The position numbers and the translations under genes are program-made. This document shows, one piece after another, positions 29,714 to 35,272 of a DNA stretch of 35,272 nt. How positions within the stretch are numbered: the first letter of the stretch is position 1; every line of letters begins with the position of its first letter. Origin of the DNA: an uncultured Oscillospiraceae bacterium (GTDB lineage: Bacteria; Bacillota; Clostridia; Oscillospirales; Oscillospiraceae); NCBI GenBank assembly GCA_947584295.1, contig CANPWM010000018.1, forward strand, positions 1-35,272. Direction: 5' to 3'. The notes beneath the pieces are model-generated. The model was not told the DNA's origin. It saw only the letters and a list, made by a program, of their open reading frames with translations, and searched no databases.

Positions 29714-31120
29714 ATGGATATCAACACAAGCTTGCCGGAGGCGGCGGGCGCGGTGGAGGTGGAGCTGGGGCAGTTCGGGCTGGTGCCCGGCCCCAAGGGG
29801 GACGCGGGAGAGCGCGGCCCCAGGGGGTACGGCATAGCGTCCGCCGTGCTGAACGAGGACTTCACGCTGACGCTCAGGTTCGAGGACGGCTCCAGCTACA
29901 CCACCCGCTCCCTGCGGGGGGAGACCGGGGCCAGGGGCGACACCGGCCCCACCGGCCCTGTCGGTCCCGCCGGGGACACCGGCCCCCGGGGAGAGCCGGG
30001 GCCTCAGGGGGAGCGGGGGGAGGCCTTTACTTATGAGGACTTCACCCCCCAACAGCTTAAGGCTCTGACCGGCCCCCAGGGAGAGCGGGGCCCCGCCGGT
30101 CCCGAGGGGCCCCAGGGCGGGAAGGGCGACACCGGCCCCACAGGCCCCCAGGGGGAGCCGGGGGACGTGTGGGTTCCCAGCGTGGCGGAGAACGGCGACC
30201 TCACCTGGGAGAAAAACGCCCCGGACGCGCCGGGGACGGTGAACATCAGAGGCCCCCGGGGGGAGCAGGGCCCCGCGGGGGAGCGCGGCCCGGTGGGGCC
30301 TGCCGGTCCCGGCGGCGGGGATATGGTGGAGGCCACCTACGATCCCCAGGGCATGGGCCAGGACATCTTCGCCTACGCCGACCGGGTGGCCGGGGAGAAG
30401 GCGGGGGAGGCGGTGAAGAACGTCAGCGCCGGGAACGTGAGATTTACAGACGGCGAGACGTTCCAGCAGAAGCTGGAGGCCGGGACGCTCAAGGGCGACA
30501 GGGGGGAGACCGGCCCCGCAGGCCCCACCGGCCCCGCCGGGAAGGACGGGGAACCCGGAGAACCCGGCGCCAGGGGCACTGACGGCCAGGACGGCCCCAC
30601 CGGCCCCGCCGGGAGGGACGGCGACACCTGGTTCCCCCGGGTGGACGCGGACACGGGGGTGCTTTCCTGGACGAAAAACACCGGCGGGGAGCCGGAGAGC
30701 GTGAACATAAAGGGGCCGAAGGGCGACACCGGCGCGCCCGGGGAGCAGGGCGCGCCCGGTAAGGACGGCGCGGCGGGCGCTCCCGGCAGAGACGGCGCCG
30801 ACGGCAAGGACGGCGCACCCGGCAAGGACGGCGCGCCGGGGGCCACCGGGCCCCAGGGGCCGGAGGGGCCGAACAGGGTGAGTACCGCCACCGCCACGGA
30901 CATCACCGGCCTTCTGAAAGGCGACGGGGCCGCCGTCCGGCAGGCGGCGGCGGGGACGGACTACATCTCCCCGGCAAATCTCACCGCCCGCCTGGGGCGG
31001 GGGGACAATGTGGCCGCCGCCAATACGGCCTACGGCAGTTTTATGGCCAGGGCCGTGGCCGCCGGGACGGAGGCGCCCCAGAGCCTTGCCGACGGGTGCG
31101 TTTTTCTGGTGTATGAGTGA
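29714..31120 (+). CDS. Collagen-like phage fibre protein
   Basis: A 468-residue protein with several G-x-y blocks (from [14 protein letters not shown] at ~26 to [12 protein letters not shown] at ~378). Two copies of a shorter linker domain break them: [16 protein letters not shown] and [17 protein letters not shown], each followed by VNI-x-GP-x-G. It should form a trimeric collagen-like rod. The C-terminus (~380-468, [18 protein letters not shown] to DGCVFLVYE) is like the end domain of phage side fibres. It probably carries or works with the lectin-fold adhesin encoded nine bases downstream. The start has AAGGAGG. Repeats make the length prone to change. Confidence 0.88.
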   Translation: MDINTSLPEAAGAVEVELGQFGLVPGPKGDAGERGPRGYGIASAVLNEDFTLTLRFEDGSSYTTRSLRGETGARGDTGPTGPVGPAGDTGPRGEPGPQGERGEAFTYEDFTPQQLKALTGPQGERGPAGPEGPQGGKGDTGPTGPQGEPGDVWVPSVAENGDLTWEKNAPDAPGTVNIRGPRGEQGPAGERGPVGPAGPGGGDMVEATYDPQGMGQDIFAYADRVAGEKAGEAVKNVSAGNVRFTDGETFQQKLEAGTLKGDRGETGPAGPTGPAGKDGEPGEPGARGTDGQDGPTGPAGRDGDTWFPRVDADTGVLSWTKNTGGEPESVNIKGPKGDTGAPGEQGAPGKDGAAGAPGRDGADGKDGAPGKDGAPGATGPQGPEGPNRVSTATATDITGLLKGDGAAVRQAAAGTDYISPANLTARLGRGDNVAAANTAYGSFMARAVAAGTEAPQSLADGCVFLVYE

Positions 31121-31129
31121 GGTGAGGGC

Positions 31130-32290
31130 ATGAGCATCTTATTTGGCGCGGAAGGCGCGAAAAATGTCCGGGAACTCTATGTGGGGGCGGAGGGCGGCCC
31201 CCGGCGGGTGAAGGAGGGGTATCTGGGCGTGGATGGCGCGGCCCGGCTCTTTTACACGTCGGCCCCACGCGTCTACGGCGTGGAGTGGGACGGCTCGGCG
31301 GCCTCCGCCTGGACGAGAACAGACGGCGCGGAGAGGCTGGAAGCGCCCCGGCCCGCCCTGGGCGGCGGCGCTGGCGGCTCCCCCTTTGACAAGCTCCAGC
31401 CCTGGGCCGGTATGGTGAAGGAGGAGCGGGCCGGAGGGACCATGGTGAGGATCCCCCGGTTCTGGTACAAGCTGGCGCGGAGCGGCAAGGGGCTGAAGCT
31501 CCAGATCGCCGCCCAGCCGGTGGAGGGCTTTTCCGTCTCCCCCGCCCACATGGACAGGGGCGACGGCGGGGGCCAGCGGGAGGCGGTGTACGTGGGGCGC
31601 TACCACTGCGCCCAGGGTACCTTTAAAAGCACCGCCGGGGCGGCCCCGGCCTCCAGGCACACCCGCGCCGTGGGGCGGGAGAGCTGCAGGCAGGTGGGGG
31701 AGGGGTATTACCAGATGGATCTGGCCATGCGCTTTACCCTGTGGCTTTTGTATCTGGTGGAGTTCGCGGACTGGAACAGCCAGGCCGCCATCGGCATGGG
31801 CGGCTCCAGCGGCGGCGCCAGGGAGGCAAACGGCCAGACCGACGGGCTGACCTATCACACCGGCACCACCCAGAGTACCCGGGAGGCCGGAGGCTTTACC
31901 CAGTACCGCTGGATCGAGGGGCTGTGGGACAATGTCTACGACTGGTGCGACGGGTGCTACAACAACAGGAACGGCCTGAACGTGATCCTCAACCCCCAGA
32001 ATTTCAGCGAAAGCACCGGCGGCAGGGTCATAGGTAAGCCCGCCAACGGCTGGCCCGCCGCCCTGACCGTGGGATCCACAGGGGGATTCCCCGCCTTTTA
32101 CCCCTCCGCCGCCGGGGGGAGCGAGAGTACCTACACCTGCGACTACTGGTCTTACAGCACGTCCAACCCGTGCGTCTATGTGGGCGGCTCCGAGAGGGCC
32201 TACGGCCAGCACGGCCTTTTCTATGTGGCCTACGACGCGGCCTCCTACGCCAGCGACGACGTGGGTTCCCGGCTCATGGAGCTGCCGTGA
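31130..32290 (+). CDS. Lectin-fold phage adhesin (C-type lectin/formylglycine-generating-enzyme-like domain)
   Basis: A 386-residue protein with an N-terminal attachment region (ILFGAEGAKNVRELYVGAEG, ~3-22) and a large domain with VRIPRFWYKL, YVGRYHCAQG, LLYLVEFADWNSQAAIGMG and YRWIEGLWDNVYDWCDG. It ends VGGSERAYGQHGLFYVAYDA followed by ASYASDDVGSRLMEL. This layout is known from receptor-binding proteins of phages of gut Firmicutes, including targets of diversity-generating retroelements whose last 40-60 residues vary. No reverse transcriptase or template repeat is present in this window, so diversification is not shown. It follows the collagen fibre gene and likely forms the tip. Confidence 0.75.
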   Translation: MSILFGAEGAKNVRELYVGAEGGPRRVKEGYLGVDGAARLFYTSAPRVYGVEWDGSAASAWTRTDGAERLEAPRPALGGGAGGSPFDKLQPWAGMVKEERAGGTMVRIPRFWYKLARSGKGLKLQIAAQPVEGFSVSPAHMDRGDGGGQREAVYVGRYHCAQGTFKSTAGAAPASRHTRAVGRESCRQVGEGYYQMDLAMRFTLWLLYLVEFADWNSQAAIGMGGSSGGAREANGQTDGLTYHTGTTQSTREAGGFTQYRWIEGLWDNVYDWCDGCYNNRNGLNVILNPQNFSESTGGRVIGKPANGWPAALTVGSTGGFPAFYPSAAGGSESTYTCDYWSYSTSNPCVYVGGSERAYGQHGLFYVAYDAASYASDDVGSRLMELP

Positions 32291-32333
32291 GGGACGGGGA
32301 ATAAACTGTATATATAAAAAGAGGGAGAAAAAA

Positions 32334-32801
32334 ATGAAAGAAAATATCTGCAAGGGCCTGGTGGCCGCGGCGGGGGCCGCGGTGGGCCTCTACTTCAAGG
32401 AGCTGCTGGTACCCGTGGCGGTGCTGGTGGCGGTGATGCTCTTAGACTACGTTACCGGCATGGCGGACGCCTGGGCCGCCAGGGAGCTCAGCTCCAAGAC
32501 GGGGATCCTGGGGATCGTGAAGAAGCTGGGCTACCTTATCGCCGTGGCGGTGGCCGTGGTGGTGGACTGGGTGATCCAGTCGGTGGCCCATAACGCGGGG
32601 CTGGAGCTGGGGAGCTTTTACGCCTTCGGCCTTTTGGTGACGGTGTGGCTGATCCTCAACGAGCTTATCTCCATTTTGGAGAACCTGTCGGCCCTGGGCG
32701 TACCCCTGCCGGGGTTTTTGATGAAGGTGATCGAGAAGCTGAAAAAGACGGCGGAGGAGAAAGGGGACAGCAATGAATCTGATGAAATGCCTCCTCATTG
32801 A
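32334..32801 (+). CDS. Phage holin
   Basis: The 155-residue protein has three hydrophobic segments (~8-42, 65-85, 95-115) and a charged C-terminal tail. The DYVTGMADAWAARELSSKTGILG block is the signature of the TcdE/phage holin family (toxin secretion/phage lysis holin). Holins make membrane holes that release the endolysin. The gene overlaps the amidase gene by 29 bases, a normal lysis cassette. The ATG has a GAGGGAG site about seven bases upstream. Confidence 0.93.
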   Translation: MKENICKGLVAAAGAAVGLYFKELLVPVAVLVAVMLLDYVTGMADAWAARELSSKTGILGIVKKLGYLIAVAVAVVVDWVIQSVAHNAGLELGSFYAFGLLVTVWLILNELISILENLSALGVPLPGFLMKVIEKLKKTAEEKGDSNESDEMPPH

Positions 32802-33570
32802 GAACGACTGCTACAAGGCCGGGGCGGCGTTGAGGCCCCGGGGGGTGATGGTTCACTCCACCGGGGCGAACAACCCCCATCTGCGCCGGTACGTCCAGCC
32901 CGCGGCGGGGCAGGAGGGGTACGAGGCCCTTATGGCCGCCCTGGGGCGCAACGCCAACGGCAACCACTGGAACCGGCCCATCGCCGACCCTGATAAGCGC
33001 AAGTGCGTCCACGCCTTTATCGGCAGGCTGGCCGACGGTTCTATCGCCACGGTGCAGACCCTGCCCTGGGAGATGCAGGCGTGGCACTGCGCGGGGCGGG
33101 CCAACGGGACGCATATCGCCTTTGAGATTTGTGAGGATACCCTGGACGACCCGGCGTATTTCCGGGCGGTGTACCGGGAGGCGGTGGAGCTGACGGCGTA
33201 TCTGTGCGGGCGGTTTGGCCTTGACCCGCTGGCGGACGGCGCGGTGCTGTGCCACAAGGAGGGGGCGCGGCGGGGCTGGGCCTCGGATCACATCGACGTG
33301 GAGCATTGGTTCCCCCGGCAGGGGAGGACGATGGACGAATTCAGAAAGGACGTAAAGGAGAGGACGGAGGATATGACAGGCGAGGAGATCGTCAGACGGA
33401 TCAACGAATACACCGCCGCGCTCCCCGTACCCGCGTGGGCGGCGGAGGAGCTGAGGGAGGCCAGGGAGCTGGGGATCACCGACGGGACCGATCCCTTGGG
33501 GCTGATCCCCCGCTATCAGGCGGCCATCATGGCCAAGCGGGCCGTGGACGCGGCGAGGGGGAGGAAATGA
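32773..33570 (+). CDS. Endolysin, N-acetylmuramoyl-L-alanine amidase
   Basis: A 265-residue amidase of the Amidase_2 (PGRP-like) type. Probable zinc ligands are H28 (VMVHSTG), H161 (LCHKEG) and H173 or the neighbouring Asp (SDHIDVEHW). Other conserved residues are H105 and H114 (AWHCAGRANGTHIAFEICED). It cleaves the bond between muramic acid and L-alanine. The C-terminus (~200-260) has a helical region with AAEELREARELGITDGTDPL, similar to short cell-wall-anchoring repeats of clostridial lysins. The gene overlaps the holin gene by 29 bases and is probably translated by coupling. Confidence 0.93.
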   Translation: MNLMKCLLIENDCYKAGAALRPRGVMVHSTGANNPHLRRYVQPAAGQEGYEALMAALGRNANGNHWNRPIADPDKRKCVHAFIGRLADGSIATVQTLPWEMQAWHCAGRANGTHIAFEICEDTLDDPAYFRAVYREAVELTAYLCGRFGLDPLADGAVLCHKEGARRGWASDHIDVEHWFPRQGRTMDEFRKDVKERTEDMTGEEIVRRINEYTAALPVPAWAAEELREARELGITDGTDPLGLIPRYQAAIMAKRAVDAARGRK

Positions 33571-33571
33571 G

Positions 33572-33985
33572 ATGAAAACGGGAAAGGACATTTTTGACGC
33601 CGCCATGGGCCTGATGGACGAGCTTGACCGGGAGGGCAGGCCCGACAACCCGGACACGGAGGAGTATGCCCGCCGCGCGCCGGGGATCCTCAACATGATG
33701 GTGGCGGAGTACAGGATCCTGGCCGGGGAAAAGGGCGGGATCCTGCCCCTGGAGGCGCTGGAGGAGCCGGTCTTGCGGATCCCTGATGTGTACGCCGTGG
33801 GGGTGATGCACTACGGCCTGGCGGCGAACCTGCTGGTGGACGAGAACCCCGCCGCGGCGGGCTTTTACGAGCAGCGGTACGAGGAGCTGCGGAACATCTA
33901 TTTCACGCGCTTCGGCGCGGAGCCGGACGCCGCCGTGGAGGATCTGTACGGGGGCATCGAGTTCGGACAGTTCGGAAGATGGTGA
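33572..33985 (+). CDS. Possible head-tail connector/adaptor protein
   Basis: A 137-residue helical protein starting MKTGKDIFDAAMGLMDEL, with YARRAPGILNMMVAEYRIL, VYAVGVMHYGLAANLLVDENP and a closing GIEFGQFGRW. This resembles the small all-helical connector proteins (P22 gp4-like) that extend the portal of short-tailed phages. It lies at the end of the plus-strand cluster, one base after the amidase stop, rather than next to the portal where such genes usually lie. The assignment is a pattern-based guess. Confidence 0.5.
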   Translation: MKTGKDIFDAAMGLMDELDREGRPDNPDTEEYARRAPGILNMMVAEYRILAGEKGGILPLEALEEPVLRIPDVYAVGVMHYGLAANLLVDENPAAAGFYEQRYEELRNIYFTRFGAEPDAAVEDLYGGIEFGQFGRW

Positions 33986-34042
33986 GGGGGGAGACGTAAA
34001 ACGGCGGAGGAGGCGGATTACCGGCCAATCTTGCCAAAACCG

Positions 34043-34398
34043 CCGTACGGGCCGCCGCCCACGGCGGCCCGTACGGCGATTAAATTAAATTTCCGGGAAT
34101 TCGGCGGGCCGCATTGGGGGCCCCATCGGGCCGTTGCCCGATGGGGAAAGGAGGAGCGAACCTGGCGAGTGAGGGCGAATACTTGGAACCCGAGCCATCG
34201 CCGGTTTCGCGACGACGCAGGCGGCCCCTCCGCCGCACGGCGGCGGGGTGATTGAATCGGAAGGGGAACCCTGACGGTTCCCCTTCCAAACCCTTCCCTC
34301 CGAACATACGGAAGCCGTAGGGGCGGGTTCAAAACCCGCCCGCCGAATTACCAAAAGACTTTCCCATAAGTTGTAGGGGCCGCCTCTCTTGGCGGCCC
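34043..34398. repeat. Repeat-rich stretch after the phage-like locus
   Basis: The gene-free stretch 33986-34583 holds a double-ended hairpin at 34043-34076 with CCGTACGG at one end and its complement at the other. A GTAGGGGCGGG hairpin is at 34317-34342 and a GTAGGGGCCGCC hairpin at 34373-34398. An inverted copy of the 4881-4941 family is at about 34253-34316. All match elements left of the tRNA genes. Confidence 0.85.
34118..34217. repeat. Fourth copy of the hairpin-plus-tail element of the tRNA operon
   Basis: CCCCATCGGGC, loop CGTT, GCCCGATGGGG, then AAAGGAGGAGCGAACC and the full tail to 34217. Positions 34149-34217 match 17791-17859 with four differences in 69 bases and no gaps. The stem is different in sequence from all tRNA-operon copies. 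Confidence 0.85.
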
Positions 34399-34430
34399 GC
34401 AATTGTAATATGCGGCGGAGCCGCAACCTT

Positions 34431-34480
34431 TTCACAATATTTCCGCGGAGGCGTATCCGCCTCCGCGGAAATATTGTGAA
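34431..34480. repeat. Perfect 23-bp inverted repeat
   Basis: A 23-bp perfect stem (TTCACAATATTTCCGCGGAGGCG at 34431-34453, given here only by its limits in part) with loop TATC at 34454-34457. It lies just before the SDR promoter. No U tract follows on the plus strand. Confidence 0.85.
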
Positions 34481-34498
34481 AAATCTCCTATCTTCTAT

Positions 34499-34526
34499 TT
34501 GACTTTTTGTTTAAATATGCTATAAT
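34499..34526 (+). promoter_or_regulatory. Promoter of the SDR gene
   Basis: TTGACT (34499-34504), 16-base spacer, TATAAT (34521-34526). The GAGGAG site and ATG follow at 34584. Confidence 0.8.
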
Positions 34527-34583
34527 TATAACGATAAGCGGGAGGGTATCCCCGCAATATAACGAAACGGGAGGAGTTTTCAC

Positions 34584-35272
34584 ATGGTTGATTTCAGTCT
34601 GAAGGGTAAGATCGCCCTTATTACCGGCGCGTCCTACGGCATCGGCTTCGCCATCGCAAAGGGCATGGCCAGCGCGGGCGCCACCATCGTGTTCAACGAC
34701 ATCAAGCAGGAGCTGGTGGACAAGGGGATCGCCGCCTATAAGGAGGCGGGCATCGACGCCCACGGCTATGTCTGCGACGTCACCAACGAGGAGGCCGTCG
34801 GCGAGTTTGTCAAGAAGGTCACCGAGGAAGTGGGCCACATCAACATCCTGGTGAACAACGCCGGCATCATCATGCGTATCCCCATGCTGGACATGACGGC
34901 GGCCCAGTTCCGCAAGGTCATCGACATCGACCTGAACGGCCCCTTCATCATGGCCAAGGCCGTGATCCCCGACATGATCGAGCAGGGCGGCGGCAAGATC
35001 ATCAACATCTGCTCCATGATGAGCGAGCTGGGCCGCGAGACCGTCTCCGCCTACGCGGCGGCCAAGGGCGGCCTTAAGATGCTCACCCGCAACATCGCCT
35101 CTGAGTACGGCAAGTACAATATCCAGTGCAACGGCATCGGCCCCGGCTACATAGCCACCCCCCAGACCGCGCCCCTCAGGGAGAAGCAGCCTGACGGCAG
35201 CCGTCACCCCTTCGACCAGTTCATCATCGCCAAGACCCCCGCGGAGCGCTGGGGCGAGGCGGAGGATCTGGC
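34584..35272 (+). CDS. SDR-family oxidoreductase, probable gluconate 5-dehydrogenase (3' end outside the window)
   Basis: 229 codons are visible. It has the NAD(P)-binding TGASYGIG motif, NNAG, and the catalytic S144, Y157, K161 (YAAAK). The segment with YIATPQTAPLRE and HPFDQFIIAKTPAERWG is typical of gluconate 5-dehydrogenases, which interconvert gluconate and 5-keto-gluconate. KduD-type 2-keto-3-deoxygluconate oxidoreductase is a close alternative. The FNDI after the second strand (aspartate at its end) suggests NAD rather than NADP preference, which is inference. The ATG has a GGAGGAG site. It has its own promoter and lies after the phage-like locus, so it is a host gene. Confidence 0.85.
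   Translation, partial: MVDFSLKGKIALITGASYGIGFAIAKGMASAGATIVFNDIKQELVDKGIAAYKEAGIDAHGYVCDVTNEEAVGEFVKKVTEEVGHINILVNNAGIIMRIPMLDMTAAQFRKVIDIDLNGPFIMAKAVIPDMIEQGGGKIINICSMMSELGRETVSAYAAAKGGLKMLTRNIASEYGKYNIQCNGIGPGYIATPQTAPLREKQPDGSRHPFDQFIIAKTPAERWGEAEDL

Larger units (their letters stand above)
18189..33985. mobile_element. Compact phage-like locus (cryptic or domesticated podovirus-like prophage)
   Basis: The span runs from the repressor-side terminator to the last phage-type gene. It has a divergent repressor/early-gene control region, terminase pair, portal, scaffold-like protein, major capsid protein, gp10-like tail protein, fibre and adhesin, holin and amidase, all with intact reading frames. 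I find no integrase, excisionase, primase, helicase, polymerase, tape measure, major tail or sheath protein. At about 15.8 kb it is far below the usual size of an independent tailed phage. Host-type REP hairpins are present inside it. The exact ends are not defined; near-identical 69-base direct repeats at 17791-17859 and 34149-34217 bracket it. Confidence 0.75.

Noticed and set aside
31130-32290. An active diversity-generating retroelement
   Set aside because: No reverse transcriptase gene and no template repeat were found anywhere in the window; only the target-like fold is present.

Overview
This window looks like GC-rich chromosomal DNA from a spore-forming Clostridia bacterium, probably of the Oscillospirales. 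The reasons are a complete spoIIE gene with Spo0A-type promoter signals, an FMN-riboswitch-controlled ribU, Clostridia-style ribosome binding sites, YitT and Pr6Pr membrane proteins, and strongly C/G-ending codons. No single sequence here fixes the species.

Left part (1-16201), host genes. It opens with the start of wecB, then a small conserved membrane-anchored protein and ribU behind an FMN riboswitch, all on the minus strand. spoIIE runs on the plus strand. Two ABC export modules follow on the minus strand. One is an ATPase plus an 876-residue permease fused to a CPBP-type membrane protease. The other is a MacB/LolD-type ATPase plus an FtsX-type permease carrying a coiled coil of about 300 residues. 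Then come plus-strand genes for a Pr6Pr membrane protein, a YitT-family protein, a membrane-anchored alpha/beta hydrolase, and a zinc-ribbon/Ser-Thr-Asp-rich/Ig-like surface protein.

Middle (16202-18170). Nearly 900 bases of repeated GC-rich hairpins precede five minus-strand tRNA genes (Gly-TCC, Arg-TCT, His-GTG, Gln-TTG, Lys-TTT in transcription order), with further hairpin repeats between them.

Right part (18189-33985), a compact phage-like locus. A divergent control region has a repressor and an ImmA-like metalloprotease on the minus strand, and packaging, head, tail, lysis and adhesin genes on the plus strand. The plus genes are a small zinc-finger protein, terminase small and large subunits, a P22 gp10-like tail protein, a Gly-rich/coiled-coil protein, portal, scaffold-like protein, major capsid protein, a collagen-like fibre, a lectin-fold adhesin, holin, amidase and a connector-like protein. 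No integrase, replication gene, tape measure or contractile/long-tail gene is visible, so the parts fit a short-tailed (podovirus-like) particle. The window ends in an incomplete SDR gene resembling gluconate 5-dehydrogenase.

The most striking overall feature is a dispersed family of hairpin repeats with GTAG/GTAC feet (REP/REPIN-like). They fill most host intergenic regions and have also entered the phage-like locus, once apparently inside a coding sequence in frame. Together with the missing integrase, this suggests the phage locus has been resident for a long time and may be domesticated or cryptic. Other points worth checking are a full-consensus promoter aimed antisense into the FtsX permease gene, a face-to-face promoter pair at the phage switch, and direct 69-base repeats that flank the phage locus.
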